Part shown: positions 45,544 to 56,763 of the stretch, one piece after another | Layout: each line of letters begins with the position of its first letter | Position numbering within the stretch: the first letter of the stretch is position 1 | Assembly: GCF_014192575.1 (NCBI RefSeq) | Contig: NZ_JACHYC010000002.1 | Location: forward strand, 806,001 to 870,000 | Reading direction: 5' to 3' | Length of the DNA: 64,000 nt | DNA from: Variovorax sp. Sphag1AA | GTDB lineage: Bacteria > Pseudomonadota > Gammaproteobacteria > Burkholderiales > Burkholderiaceae_C | Notes under the pieces: generated by a model | Databases searched by the model: none | Told to the model about the DNA's origin: nothing | What the model saw: only the letters and a program-made list of their open reading frames with translations | Translations under genes and position numbers: made by a program

Positions 45544-46395
45544 TCAGGCTGCCGCGTAGTTCGCCATCGGTTCGCCGAGGCGGATGGGGCGCGCGGGCGC
45601 CCAGTCCGGGTTGAAGGTCACGGACGGGGAGGGGAAGAGCAGCACGACCGTCGAGCCGAGCAGGAAGCGGCCCATTTCGTCGCCCTTCTTCAGCACGATC
45701 TGCTGGTCGTCGTAGCGCCACTCGCGGATCTCGCCATGTCGCGGCGGATTCACCACGCCGTGCCACACCGTCGCCATGCTGCCGACGATGGTCGCTCCCA
45801 CGAGCACCAGCACGAAAGGTCCACGCGCGGTTTCGAAGACACACACGACGCGCTCATTGCGAGCGAAGAGGCCAGGCACCCCGCGCGCAGTCGTGGGGTT
45901 GACCGAGAACAGGTCGCCGGGGACGTAGGTCATGCGCAGCAACCGGCCGTCGCATGGCATGTGGATGCGGTGGTAGTCGCGCGGGCTGAGGTAGAGCGTC
46001 GCGAAGCTGCCGTGCTTGAAGCGCTCGGCGAGTGCCGCATCACCGCCGACCAGCGCGGTGGTCGTGTAACTGTGGCCCTTGGCCTGGAAGATCTGATCGC
46101 CCTCGATCGGGCCGAACTGGCTGATCGCGCCGTCGACTGGCGCCACGAGGTCGGCATCGGCGATCGGCCGCGCGCCGGGCTTCAGCGCGCGCGTGAAGAA
46201 TTCGTTGAAGCTTGGATAGCTCGCGATGTCGCTGTCGAGCGCTTCGCTCATGTCGACGCCGTACTTGTCGACGAAGCGCCGGATGATCCAGGTCGTCACC
46301 GCGCCGCGTTCCTTGCCCGCGACCCACCCGGCAAAGGAGGTCAATGCCTGCTTCGGGATCAGGTACTGCGGCAGGACGGCGAAGCGATCGGACAA
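45544..46395 (-). CDS. psd: Phosphatidylserine decarboxylase
   Basis: Membrane-bound pyruvoyl enzyme that makes phosphatidylethanolamine from phosphatidylserine; 283 residues, family-normal. The self-cleavage motif LGST is in GRFLLGSTVVLLF near residue 245, where the Ser becomes the pyruvoyl group of the small alpha subunit. APVDGAISQFGPI and the His of SPRDYHRIHMPCDGRL are conserved active-site segments. It starts with TTG in the context MSDRFAVLPQYLIPKQ; no ATG in frame is close. It is likely monocistronic. Confidence 0.95.
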   Translation of the reverse strand: MSDRFAVLPQYLIPKQALTSFAGWVAGKERGAVTTWIIRRFVDKYGVDMSEALDSDIASYPSFNEFFTRALKPGARPIADADLVAPVDGAISQFGPIEGDQIFQAKGHSYTTTALVGGDAALAERFKHGSFATLYLSPRDYHRIHMPCDGRLLRMTYVPGDLFSVNPTTARGVPGLFARNERVVCVFETARGPFVLVLVGATIVGSMATVWHGVVNPPRHGEIREWRYDDQQIVLKKGDEMGRFLLGSTVVLLFPSPSVTFNPDWAPARPIRLGEPMANYAAA

Positions 46396-46507
46396 GGGCG
46401 TTCTCGGCTAAAGCGGTGGGCGATTCTATCGATCGGTCCGGACCCGGCCGGGTCGGACGGCGGGCCGTCAACGGAGCGGCCCGCGCCGCACGACGCGGTC
46501 TACCCGG

Positions 46508-47500
46508 TTACTCGGGCTTGATGTTCGCGGCCTTGATGACCTGCGCCCACTTCTCGACCTCGGCCTTCTGGAAGGCTGCGATCTGCGTGGTCGTCATGTC
46601 GGCCGGCAGCATGCCGAAGCTCTTGAGCTTCTCCTGCATCTCGGGCTCCGCGAGGATCGTGCGGATTTCCTTGTGAAGCCGGTCGATGACCGGCGCCGGC
46701 GTGCCCGCGGGCACGAAGATCGCCTGCCACGACAGCACTTCGAAGTTCTCCAGGCCGGGAATGCCCGATTCGGCGACCGTGGGCACATCGGGCATCGACG
46801 CCAGGCGCTTGGACGAGGTCACCGCGATGGCGCGCAGCTTGCCGCTCTGGATGTGCGGGCCGGCGACGACGGTGGTGTCGAACATCATGTCGACCTGGCC
46901 GCCGATCACGTCCTGGATCGCAGGGCCGCTGCCCTTGTACGGAATATGCGTGAACTTCACGCCGGACTTGTAGGCCAGCAGTTCGAGCGCCAGGTGCTGC
47001 GACGTGCCGGTGCCCGCCGATGCCGACGAAAGGCCACCGGGCTTGGCCTTGCTGGCTTGGAGCACATCCTTCAGCGTCTTGTACGGGCTCGCCTGGTTGA
47101 CGACCAGCACGACCGGATTGGTGCCGATCAGCGTGACCGGCGCGAAGGACTTCTGCGGGTCGTAGCCGATCCTCGGGTAGAGGCTGATGTTGATCGCGTG
47201 CGAGCTGATCGTGCCGCCCAGCAGGGTGAGGCCATCAGGCGCTGCGCGCGAGGCCATTTCGGAGCCGATGCTGCCGCCCGCGCCGCCCTTGTTGTCCACC
47301 ACCACGGTGGTGCCCAGCGCGGTGCCCAGCTTCTGCGAGATCAGCCGCGCCAGCACATCGGTCGTGCCGCCGGCGGGGAAGGGCACCATGTAGGTGATCG
47401 TCTTGCCGCCCGGCCACTGGGACTGTGCGAAGGTGGGCAATGAGGGCAAGGCGCCGGCCATCGAGGCGAGCGCGGTTTGGATGAGTGTGCGGCGCTGCAT
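46508..47500 (-). CDS. TctC/Bug-family periplasmic binding protein
   Basis: A 330-residue Bug receptor with signal peptide MQRRTLIQTALASMAGALPS (twin-Arg-like RR) and cleavage near TFAQS. The ligand loop MVPFPAGGTTD, GAGGSIG, PDGLTLLGG and HIPYKGSGPAI are typical. ATG 47500 has GGAG at good distance (8 bases); ATG 47506 would be too close. It is the second of two Bug genes in tandem at the end of the hexuronate locus, both on the minus strand, with about 70 bp between them. Confidence 0.9.
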   Translation of the reverse strand: MQRRTLIQTALASMAGALPSLPTFAQSQWPGGKTITYMVPFPAGGTTDVLARLISQKLGTALGTTVVVDNKGGAGGSIGSEMASRAAPDGLTLLGGTISSHAINISLYPRIGYDPQKSFAPVTLIGTNPVVLVVNQASPYKTLKDVLQASKAKPGGLSSASAGTGTSQHLALELLAYKSGVKFTHIPYKGSGPAIQDVIGGQVDMMFDTTVVAGPHIQSGKLRAIAVTSSKRLASMPDVPTVAESGIPGLENFEVLSWQAIFVPAGTPAPVIDRLHKEIRTILAEPEMQEKLKSFGMLPADMTTTQIAAFQKAEVEKWAQVIKAANIKPE

Positions 47501-47571
47501 GAACATGTCTCCAGGGGGAAAAAGGGGCCGCGCCGTTCTTTTCGTTGTCGTCGTTGCGGCCATGGGAAGGC

Positions 47572-48546
47572 TCAAGGCTTGATGTTGAGCTTGGTGATGA
47601 GGTCCTTGTAGTAGGCGTTGTCCTTGGCCAGCGTCTGCGCGAAGGCCGCGCCGTCGGTGTAGACGTAGCCCAGGTTGAGCTTGTCCATCGCCTCGCGCAT
47701 CACCGGTTCGGCGGCGGTCTTGGCGGTGATTTCGCGCAGCTTGGCCATCACTTCGGGCGGCGTGTTCTTGGGCGCGCCGAGGCCGCGCCAGGTGCCGATC
47801 GAGAGATCGATGCCGCGTTCCTTGGCGGTCGGCACGTTTTCGAAGCCCTTCACGCGCTTGTCGGCCATGACCATCAGCATCTTGAGCTTGCCGGACTGCA
47901 CATACGTGGAGACTTCGGCGGGGCTGACCGCCACCGCCTCGATGTGGCCGCCGAGCAGCGCCAGCACCGCCGGTGCCGCGCCCTGGAACGGAATGTGGCC
48001 GAACTTCGCACCGGTCTTGTCTTCCAGCGCCGACGCGGCGAGATGCCAGATCGAGCCGTTGCCGGAATTGCCCACGCGAACGCTCTCGGGGCTCTTCTTC
48101 GCGGCTGCGAGGAATTCCTCGATCGTGTTCCACGGCGCATCGGCCTTGACCGTGATCGCGGCCGGGTCGGCGTTGAGCTGCGCGATCGGCTGGAAGTCGT
48201 CGTACTTGAACTTGGCGAGGCCGAGGTGCGGCAGGGTCAGCAGTTCGACCGTGAGCACCGCGATCTTGTAGCCGTCGGGCTTCGAGTTGATGACCTCGGT
48301 CCATCCGATCGCGCCACCCGCGCCAGCCTTGTTCACGACGACCATGCTCTGCGACATGTGCTTGCGGCTCGCATCCGCGAAAGTGCGCGCGAGGCCGTCG
48401 GTGCCACCGCCGGGCTGGTAGGGCACCATGAGTTCGATCGCGTGATTGGGGAAGTCCGTCTCTGCCGCGGCTGGGGCGGCGAGGCCGAGCGAGAGGGCAG
48501 CTGCCGCCGAGATCGCGGCCACGCCGCGCAGAAGGGTCGTTTTCAA
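47572..48546 (-). CDS. TctC/Bug-family periplasmic binding protein
   Basis: A 324-residue Bug receptor whose signal peptide (LKTTLLRGVAAISAAAALSL) ends near APAAAET. Family loops MVPYQPGGGTD, GAGGAIG, PDGYKIAVL and HIPFQGAAPAV are present. It starts with TTG 48546, with GGAGA 6 bases upstream, and no other start fits. It is about 40 bp after the SDR gene and just before the other Bug gene. Sequence is clearly different from its neighbour (not a recent duplicate). Confidence 0.88.
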   Translation of the reverse strand: MKTTLLRGVAAISAAAALSLGLAAPAAAETDFPNHAIELMVPYQPGGGTDGLARTFADASRKHMSQSMVVVNKAGAGGAIGWTEVINSKPDGYKIAVLTVELLTLPHLGLAKFKYDDFQPIAQLNADPAAITVKADAPWNTIEEFLAAAKKSPESVRVGNSGNGSIWHLAASALEDKTGAKFGHIPFQGAAPAVLALLGGHIEAVAVSPAEVSTYVQSGKLKMLMVMADKRVKGFENVPTAKERGIDLSIGTWRGLGAPKNTPPEVMAKLREITAKTAAEPVMREAMDKLNLGYVYTDGAAFAQTLAKDNAYYKDLITKLNIKP

Positions 48547-48587
48547 GTCTTGTCTCCGTAGTTGTCGATGGAAAAGCGAGCGGCGGG

Positions 48588-49352
48588 TCAGGGCATGTAC
48601 TGCCCGCCGTTCACTTCGAGGATCTGCCCGGTGACGTAGCCCGAAAGCTGCGGCGAGGCGAGATAGAGGAAGGCGCCGACGCATTCGTCCGGTTCGCCGA
48701 TGCGGGCCATCGGGATCGACGCCTTGAAGGATTCGAGCATTTGCGGCGTCGAGTAACGATCGTGGAACGGCGTCTGGATGACGCCGGGCGCCACTGCGTT
48801 GACGCGGATGTTGTCGCCCGCGAGTTCCTTCGCGAGTCCGCGCGTCGCAGTGCTCACGAAGCCCTTTGCCCCCGCGTACAGGTAGGCGCCGGGGCCGCCC
48901 CCATGTCGAGCGGCGACCGAAGTCACGTTGATGATGGCGCCGCCGCGTCCCTGTGCGCGCATCAGCGGCACCACCTCGCGGCAGAAGTCCAGCACTGACC
49001 GCGCATTGAGGTGAAGCACCTCGTCGAAGAGGCGATCGTCGAACTCGGTGATCGGCATCCGCTTGACGAGGCCGCCGGCGTTGTTGACCAGCACGTCGAT
49101 GCTGCCGAGCCGCTCGTTGACTTCCTTGACCACGCGCGTGATCGCGGCGCTGTCGCGCACATCGGCCTGCACGGCGAAGGCTTCACCGCCCGCGGCCTTG
49201 ATGGTCGCGACGACCTGTTGGGCGGCGTCCGTGGAGCTGTTGTAGTGCACGGCCACGCGCATGCCGCGCGCCGCGTACGCAACGGCCACTGCAGCGCCGA
49301 TGCCTGTGCTGGCGCCGGTGACGAGGGCCGTCTTGTTCTTGAGGTCTTCCAT
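48588..49352 (-). CDS. Short-chain dehydrogenase/reductase (FabG-like)
   Basis: A 254-residue classical SDR: the nucleotide-binding motif TGASTGIG at residues 13-20, NNAGG near residue 90, the catalytic Ser in NVTSVAARHGG, the YxxxK pair in YLYAGAKGF, and the C-terminal GYVTGQILEVNGG. It belongs with the hexuronate/aldarate operon by position and orientation; a sugar-acid or polyol dehydrogenase is likely, but the substrate is not known. It lies about 70 bp after galactarate dehydratase on the same strand. Confidence 0.88.
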   Translation of the reverse strand: MEDLKNKTALVTGASTGIGAAVAVAYAARGMRVAVHYNSSTDAAQQVVATIKAAGGEAFAVQADVRDSAAITRVVKEVNERLGSIDVLVNNAGGLVKRMPITEFDDRLFDEVLHLNARSVLDFCREVVPLMRAQGRGGAIINVTSVAARHGGGPGAYLYAGAKGFVSTATRGLAKELAGDNIRVNAVAPGVIQTPFHDRYSTPQMLESFKASIPMARIGEPDECVGAFLYLASPQLSGYVTGQILEVNGGQYMP

Positions 49353-49425
49353 GTGCGACTCCAGGGAACGAAAAGAAGCTCTGTGTTGTAGTCGACATCG
49401 CGGCGGACGTCGACAGCCGTTCGGC

Positions 49426-51015
49426 TCAGGTCACCGGCGCCGGATTGAACAGCACCAGGGCGTTGTGCAGCTTCCACTGCTCGGCCCAGGTCTTCTTCCT
49501 GCCGCTGGCAACGTCGAGCATCAGGCGGAACAGCTCCCAGCCCACCTCCTCGATGGAGACTTCGCCATCGGCGATGCGACCTGCGTTCACATCCATCAGG
49601 TCATGCCAGCGCCGCGCCAGATCGCTGCGCGTGGCCACCTTGATCACCGGCACTTCGGCCAGGCCATAGGGCGTGCCCCGGCCGGTGGTGAACACATGCA
49701 GGTTGATGCCCGCAGCCACCTGCAGCGTGCCGCAGATGAAGTCGCTGGCCGGCGTGGCCGCGTAGATCAGGCCCTTCTGCTTGACCTTCTCTCCGGGCGA
49801 GATCACCCCCGAGATCGGCGCGCTGCCGGACTTGACGATCGAGCCCATCGCCTTCTCCACGATGTTGGACAGGCCCCCCTTCTTGTTGCCCGGCGTGGTG
49901 TTGGCGCTGCGGTCCACGCGGCCCTTGTCCAGGTAGGCGTCGTACCAGGCCATCTCGCGGATCATGGCGTCGGCCACTTCCGGCGTGGTCGCACGCGAGG
50001 TGAGCTGGTCGATGCCGTCGCGCACCTCGGTGACTTCGGAGAACATCACCGTCGCGCCGGCGCGCACCAGCAGGTCGGTGCAAAAGCCCACGGCCGGATT
50101 GGCCGTGACGCCCGAGAACGCATCGCTGCCGCCGCACTGCACGCCCACCACGAGCTCGCTGGCGGGCACCGTCTCGCGCTGTCGGGTGTTCAGGCGCTCC
50201 AGGTGCTCCTCGGCCTGGCGCATGATCGACTCGATCATCGACATGAAGCCCACATGGGCGTCGTCCTGCAGGCAGACCACGTCGAGCTTGCTGTCGGCGC
50301 TCTCGCCCACGTCCGCGACGTTGCGCTCGTCGATGAGAGGGATGGTCCCCGGCGGCAGCAGGCGCTCGGGCTGCAGCTTCTCGCAGCCCAGGCTCACCAC
50401 CATCACCTCGCCGCCGAAGTTGGGGTTCAGGCTGATGTTGCGCAGCGTGCGGATGGGCACCACCGCGTCGGGTGCGTCGATGGCCACGCCGCAGCCGTAG
50501 GTGTGCTCCAGCGCGACGACGTCGTCGACGTTGGGAAACCTCGGCAGCAATTCCTTCTTGATGCGATCGACGGCGAACTCGGTCACCCCGGCCACGCACT
50601 GCACGGTCTGGGTGATCGCCAGGATGTTGCGGGTGCCCACGGAGCCGTCCGGATTGCGAAAGCCCTCGAAGGTGAAGCCTTCCAGCGGGGGCATCTCGGG
50701 CGGCTTGACGGTGGCGATGGGCAGGCCTTCGAGCTCGCGCGCGGCGGGCATCTTGAGGAGGCGCTCATGAACCCAGCTGCCGGCTGCGATGTCCTTGAGG
50801 GCGAAGCCGATGGTGACGTTGTAGCGGCGCACTTCGCCGCCTTCGGGGATGTCGACCAATGCGACCTTGTGCGCCTGGGGCACCTTCTCGCGCAGGGTCA
50901 GGCCCGAGGGAAAGGCGGTGCCCGCCGGCAGGCCGCCGTCGTTGGCCACGATCGCGACGTTGTCGCGCTCGTGCATGGTGATGTAGAGAGGAGGGCGGTC
51001 GGATGTGGAAGACAT
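49426..51015 (-). CDS. garD: Galactarate dehydratase
   Basis: Converts galactarate (meso-galactaric acid) to 5-dehydro-4-deoxy-D-glucarate. It has 529 residues with an N-terminal SAF domain (about residues 12-90: [20 protein letters not shown]) and a long catalytic UxaA/GarD domain. The conserved segments [49 protein letters not shown] and the ending NPAPVT match galactarate dehydratase rather than altronate dehydratase. Its neighbours (uronate dehydrogenase, a lactonase, TRAP transporter, kdgD and semialdehyde dehydrogenase) complete the pathway. Confidence 0.94.
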   Translation of the reverse strand: MSSTSDRPPLYITMHERDNVAIVANDGGLPAGTAFPSGLTLREKVPQAHKVALVDIPEGGEVRRYNVTIGFALKDIAAGSWVHERLLKMPAARELEGLPIATVKPPEMPPLEGFTFEGFRNPDGSVGTRNILAITQTVQCVAGVTEFAVDRIKKELLPRFPNVDDVVALEHTYGCGVAIDAPDAVVPIRTLRNISLNPNFGGEVMVVSLGCEKLQPERLLPPGTIPLIDERNVADVGESADSKLDVVCLQDDAHVGFMSMIESIMRQAEEHLERLNTRQRETVPASELVVGVQCGGSDAFSGVTANPAVGFCTDLLVRAGATVMFSEVTEVRDGIDQLTSRATTPEVADAMIREMAWYDAYLDKGRVDRSANTTPGNKKGGLSNIVEKAMGSIVKSGSAPISGVISPGEKVKQKGLIYAATPASDFICGTLQVAAGINLHVFTTGRGTPYGLAEVPVIKVATRSDLARRWHDLMDVNAGRIADGEVSIEEVGWELFRLMLDVASGRKKTWAEQWKLHNALVLFNPAPVT

Positions 51016-51028
51016 GGACTTTCTTGGG

Positions 51029-52042
51029 TCAGGTCTCGAGCATGATGCTCTCAACCCAGTTGGGCCCTTGGCCCGCAGGGCATTCGCCGAGCGTCTGCAG
51101 AGCGCCTGTCGCTCCATCGATTTCATACAGCCGCAGCCGATGCGAGCGTTGCCCGGCCGCGATCAGGAAGCGACCATCCGGCGTGATGTTGAAGCCGCGC
51201 GGCTGCGTTTCGGTCGGCACATGACCGACCAGCGCCAGCGTGCCGTTCGCGGGGTCGACGCGGAAGGCCGCAAGGGTGTCGGAACGCCGCTCGCTGCTGT
51301 AGAGGAAGCGCCCGTCCGGCGTGAGGTGCAAGTCGGATGCCCACGGGTCGCCGCTGAAGCCTGGTGGCAGCGAGCTGATCGTCTGCAGCGGCGGCAGCAG
51401 GGTGCCGGCGCTCGAATCGAACGAGAGAACATCGATGGCGCCGTCCAGCTCGTTGAGCAGGTAGACGAAACGCGCGTCGCGGCTGAACACGAAGTGCCGG
51501 GGGCTCGCCGAGGCGTGCGGCTGCAACGTGGGTGGTGTGTTGGGCGTCAGTTGCCCCGTGCTCGCGTCGAAGCGAAGCTGGACGACGACGCCCGCGCCCA
51601 GCGTGCTGGCAAAGACGAAGCGGTTCGACGGATCGGCCTGGATCGCGTGCGCGTTGGGGCCGGTCGGCACCACCTGCTGCGTGGCCTGCACCACGCCGTC
51701 GGCATTGATCGCATTGACGGCGATCTGGTTGCCGCCATACGAGGCGCTCAAGAGATAACGACCGGCGCGATCGGTCGCGATGTACGCCATGCTGTGCGGC
51801 AAGGCCGCCGCGCCCAGGGGCGTGAGCTGGCCGGTCTTCGGGTCGATCGCGAAGCTCAGCGCCTCGCGAGGCTCCGAGCGCCGTGCGGCGTAGAGCCGCC
51901 GGCGGTCGGGGCTCAATGCGAGCGGCATCACTTCCCCGCCGACCTGCACGGTCTGCACCGGCACGAGCGTCGGTTGGGCGGGGTCGAGATGCAGGACGTT
52001 GATGTCGCCGCTCTCGGCGTTGGAGACGTAGACGCAGAACAT
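51029..52042 (-). CDS. Beta-propeller lactonase family protein
   Basis: A 337-residue seven-bladed beta-propeller of the 6-phosphogluconolactonase (YbhE)/muconate-cycloisomerase-like lactonase group. Repeated blade motifs appear as [32 protein letters not shown], and [18 protein letters not shown]. The conserved catalytic-region histidine is in [11 protein letters not shown]. In this operon it most likely opens the aldarolactone that uronate dehydrogenase releases, although the galactarolactone can also rearrange through other enzymes. It starts 2 bp after dctM and ends 13 bp before garD. Confidence 0.87.
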   Translation of the reverse strand: MFCVYVSNAESGDINVLHLDPAQPTLVPVQTVQVGGEVMPLALSPDRRRLYAARRSEPREALSFAIDPKTGQLTPLGAAALPHSMAYIATDRAGRYLLSASYGGNQIAVNAINADGVVQATQQVVPTGPNAHAIQADPSNRFVFASTLGAGVVVQLRFDASTGQLTPNTPPTLQPHASASPRHFVFSRDARFVYLLNELDGAIDVLSFDSSAGTLLPPLQTISSLPPGFSGDPWASDLHLTPDGRFLYSSERRSDTLAAFRVDPANGTLALVGHVPTETQPRGFNITPDGRFLIAAGQRSHRLRLYEIDGATGALQTLGECPAGQGPNWVESIMLET

Positions 52043-52044
52043 CG

Positions 52045-53397
52045 TCAGAACACGGGATGGCCGTTGATGATCGATGGCAGCCAGGTCGAGAACGAAGGCA
52101 CGTAAGTCACCAGCGTGATCGCGATGAAGATCGCCAGGTAGTAGGGCCACGCTGTCTTCGTGGCTTCACCGATGGAGATCTTGCCGATCGCGCAGCCGAT
52201 GAACTGCACCGTGCCCACCGGCGGATGCACAAGGCCCAGTGCGCAGTTGAGCAGCAGCATCATCCCGAACTGCACCGGGCCAACGCCCATCTGGATGGCC
52301 AGCGGCAGGAAGAGCGGCGTCGTTATCAGGATGTGCGCGGCCATGTCCAGAAACACACCCAGGAAGATCTGGATGATGTTGATGTACAGCAGCATCAGCC
52401 ACGGCGTGGTGGTTGCTGCCAGCAGCGCCGCCTCGATCGTGTCGGGAATCTCCAGGTACGCCATCTGGTAGCGCAGCATGTTCGACACGCCGATCAGCAG
52501 CAGGATCACGCCCGTGGTCTTCGAGGCCTTGGCCAGCGACTTGAGCAGCGCCTGCTTCGTCATCGTGCGGTAGACAACGACGGTGAGAAGCAGCGAATAG
52601 GTCACTGCGATCGCTGCGGCTTCAGTAGCCGTTGCAACGCCTTGCATCACGCAGAACAGGATGATGGCGATCACCAGCAATCCAGGGATCGCGGCGATGA
52701 AGGTGCGCACCACCGTGCCCCAGCCCGGGAAGCGCTCGATCATCGTGCTGCCGTCTTCGCGCTTCGGGTAGCCGTACTTCTTGGCCTGCCAGTACGCGGC
52801 GACCAGCATGCAGACCATGATCCAGAAGACCGGGATCAGGCCCGCGAACATCAGGTCGCCGATCGACACGCCCTTGATCATGTGACCAGCGATCTCTCCC
52901 ACCGCGGCTTGCGCTGCGAAGGCGTAGATGATCATGTTGTGCGAGGTCGGCATCAGCGCGCCCGAGAGCGATGCGTGCGTGGTCACGTTGACCGCGTAGG
53001 CGGCGCTGTAGCCCTCCTTCTTCATGACCGGGATCAGCACGCCGCCCATGGCCGACGTGTCGGCAACCGGCGAGCCCGAGACGCCGCCGAACAGCGTCGA
53101 GGCGACCACGTTGGCAAGGCCGAGTCCGCCCTTCCAGTGGCCGACGAGGCTGCGCGCGAAGGCGACGATCTTGTCCGCGATTCCGCCGTGCAGCATCAGC
53201 TCGCCCGAGAAGATGAAGAAGGGAATGGCCAGGAACGAGAACACGTTCATGCCGGAGACCATCATCTGGATCGCCGTCTCGAAGGGCAGGCCTTCGTAGG
53301 CGAAGGTCAGGAGACAGCTCAACCCGATCGCGAACGCGACGGGCATCCCGAGAACCAGGAAGACCAGGAAACTGAGAGACAGCAGCGTCAATGCCAT
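52045..53397 (-). CDS. dctM: TRAP transporter large permease, DctM
   Basis: A 450-residue membrane protein with about 12 hydrophobic helices, typical of the TRAP DctM subunit, which carries the sodium-driven transport step. Conserved segments are GIPFFIFSGELM-type region (here AIPFFIFSGELML), GGVSGSPVADTSAMGGVLIP, and LVHPPVGTVQF near the C-terminus. ATG 53397 gives the normal start; an upstream frame is antisense. It overlaps dctQ by 10 bp. It is expected to take up galacturonate, glucuronate or an aldarate, judging by the operon. Confidence 0.94.
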   Translation of the reverse strand: MALTLLSLSFLVFLVLGMPVAFAIGLSCLLTFAYEGLPFETAIQMMVSGMNVFSFLAIPFFIFSGELMLHGGIADKIVAFARSLVGHWKGGLGLANVVASTLFGGVSGSPVADTSAMGGVLIPVMKKEGYSAAYAVNVTTHASLSGALMPTSHNMIIYAFAAQAAVGEIAGHMIKGVSIGDLMFAGLIPVFWIMVCMLVAAYWQAKKYGYPKREDGSTMIERFPGWGTVVRTFIAAIPGLLVIAIILFCVMQGVATATEAAAIAVTYSLLLTVVVYRTMTKQALLKSLAKASKTTGVILLLIGVSNMLRYQMAYLEIPDTIEAALLAATTTPWLMLLYINIIQIFLGVFLDMAAHILITTPLFLPLAIQMGVGPVQFGMMLLLNCALGLVHPPVGTVQFIGCAIGKISIGEATKTAWPYYLAIFIAITLVTYVPSFSTWLPSIINGHPVF

Positions 53398-53882
53398 GAT
53401 GGAACGACCTCGTGGCCGGAGAATTGGGAGACGAGGTGCTCGACGGAAAACAGCGTGATCAGCACACCGGCAGCGAGAACCGGGAGGTAGCGGATGGCTT
53501 CGGAAATGCCGAGGGTCGGAATGGTGGTCTCGCGTGTCGACGTCGCCATCTCCACGCCGCCGGCGACGAGCGCCACGGCGAAGGCGATGGTGAGGACGTA
53601 CACGACGACCTTGCACCAGAACTGCCCCTTCGGGGGCAGTGTCTTCACCAGCGAATCCAGGCCGATGTGCCCGGCGTCCCGCACACCTGCGGAAGCGCCG
53701 AACATGGCGACCGAGACCACCAGCAGCAGTGCAACCTGTTCTACATAGGCAGGCGCGTCATTGAAGGCGTAGCGGAGGACCACGCCATAGACGACCACAC
53801 CCAGCAGGCCCACCAGGCAGATGCACGCGAGGTACATCGCCCAACGCGAGAGCCTCGCGTTCAGTTGGGTTAGCAAGGTCAT
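53388..53882 (-). CDS. dctQ: TRAP transporter small permease, DctQ
   Basis: A 164-residue inner-membrane protein with four hydrophobic helices and the DctQ-family region VVLRYAFNDAPAYVEQVALLLVV near residue 35. The small subunit connects the binding protein to DctM. It lies 9 bp after dctP and overlaps dctM by 10 bp, so the three TRAP subunits form one transcript in the order P-Q-M. Confidence 0.93.
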   Translation of the reverse strand: MTLLTQLNARLSRWAMYLACICLVGLLGVVVYGVVLRYAFNDAPAYVEQVALLLVVSVAMFGASAGVRDAGHIGLDSLVKTLPPKGQFWCKVVVYVLTIAFAVALVAGGVEMATSTRETTIPTLGISEAIRYLPVLAAGVLITLFSVEHLVSQFSGHEVVPSWH

Positions 53883-53891
53883 CGCGCCGCA

Positions 53892-55752
<1,861 letters not shown>

Positions 55753-55767
55753 GGAATTTCCGGATCT

Positions 55768-55797
55768 CTTGTCGTAAGTTATCGGTTGTCGTACAAC
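55768..55797. promoter_or_regulatory. Putative GntR operators in the udh/gntR spacer
   Basis: A perfect palindrome GTTGT-CGT-ACAAC at 55785-55797 and a related word CTTGTCGTAAG at 55768-55778, within the 68-bp divergent spacer. The first contains TCGTACAAC, the complement of GTTGTACGA, found again upstream of the plus-strand Bug gene. Confidence 0.6.
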
Positions 55798-55820
55798 AGC
55801 GCGGCGATTATCATCACGCC

Positions 55821-56651
55821 ATGTCGAACCTGTCAACGGGGTCAACCTCAACCACAGATCAACCCGTATTCGGCGCCAACCCGCGCCGGAGAGGACGGGG
55901 CCTGGCGCACGGGCTGGTCGACGATCTCGGCGAGAAGATTCGCAGCCAGCAGTTGCGTCCGGGGGACAAGCTTCCGACCGAATCGGCCATCATGCAGGCC
56001 TACGGCGTCAGCCGCACCGTGGTGCGCGAGGCGCTCTCCAAGCTTCAGGCCGCTGGCCTGGTCGAAACGCACCACGGCATCGGCACCTTCGTGCTGCAGC
56101 CCAAGACCGCTGGCATGTTCCGGCTCGATGCGTCGGAACTCGCGGCCTCCGTCGATGTGCTGGCGGTGCTCGAGCTCCGCATCAGCCTCGAGACCGAGTC
56201 CGCCGGACTCGCCGCCACACGCCGTACCGACGAGCAACTTGCGGCGATGCGCGAAGCGCTTGACGACTTCGAGCGCAATGTGGCAGTGGCGGGGGACACC
56301 GTCGCCCCCGATTTCCGCTTTCACCTCGAAATCGCGCAGGCGACCGGCAATCAGTACTTCGCGGACATCATGAGCCACCTGGGCACCACGATCATTCCGC
56401 GCACACGTATCACCGCCATCCGCAACTATGACCGGCGCGGCGAATACCTCACACGCGTGAATCGCGAGCACGAGGAGATCTACGCGGCGATCGCGCGGCG
56501 CGATCCGGACTCCGCGCGGGCTGCGATGCGCATCCACCTGACGAACAGTCGCGAACGACTGCGTGTTGCGCAGGAGGCGGCACGCAACGCCTCCGAAGGT
56601 GCGCCTGCCGCTGATGCGGCTGCCGCCCCGGGCGCCTCGCCTACGGCCTGA
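55821..56651 (+). CDS. GntR-family regulator of uronate/aldarate genes
   Basis: A 276-residue FadR-type GntR regulator. The winged helix spans about residues 28-95 (LVDDLGEKIRSQQLRPGDKLPTE; VSRTVVREALSKLQAAGLVE) and an FCD ligand domain about 110-250, with metal-site residues Asp/His visible in FHLEIAQATGN and EHEEIY. An Ala-rich tail follows. It is divergent from udh. A palindrome in the spacer and the matching GTTGTACGA word before the next plus-strand gene suggest it governs both halves of the hexuronate locus, probably as a repressor released by an aldarate. Confidence 0.9.
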   Translation: MSNLSTGSTSTTDQPVFGANPRRRGRGLAHGLVDDLGEKIRSQQLRPGDKLPTESAIMQAYGVSRTVVREALSKLQAAGLVETHHGIGTFVLQPKTAGMFRLDASELAASVDVLAVLELRISLETESAGLAATRRTDEQLAAMREALDDFERNVAVAGDTVAPDFRFHLEIAQATGNQYFADIMSHLGTTIIPRTRITAIRNYDRRGEYLTRVNREHEEIYAAIARRDPDSARAAMRIHLTNSRERLRVAQEAARNASEGAPAADAAAAPGASPTA

Positions 56652-56688
56652 AACCGATTGTCTGAAGCGCTGGACATCGCATCAGACT

Positions 56689-56698
56689 AGTTGTACGA
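56689..56698 (+). promoter_or_regulatory. Putative GntR site before the plus-strand catabolic operon
   Basis: AGTTGTACGA at 56689-56698. It repeats the GTTGTACGA word of the udh/gntR spacer palindrome. It lies about 65 bp upstream of the Bug gene ATG. The second half-arm (ATGAC) matches only partly. Confidence 0.5.
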
Positions 56699-56763
56699 TG
56701 ACTGACGACGAGCGGTGGCAACACTGCCTGTCACCCGATTCACTGCATCCGGAGACAAAACCC

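Noticed and set aside
46452..46490. Hairpin GGGCCG...CGGCCC downstream of the tandem Bug genes
   Set aside because: A short stem without a U-tract in either direction; not enough to call a terminator.
46508..48546. Tandem Bug genes as a recent duplication
   Set aside because: Their signal peptides, ligand loops (PFPAGG versus PYQPGG) and lengths differ throughout, so they are distant paralogues.
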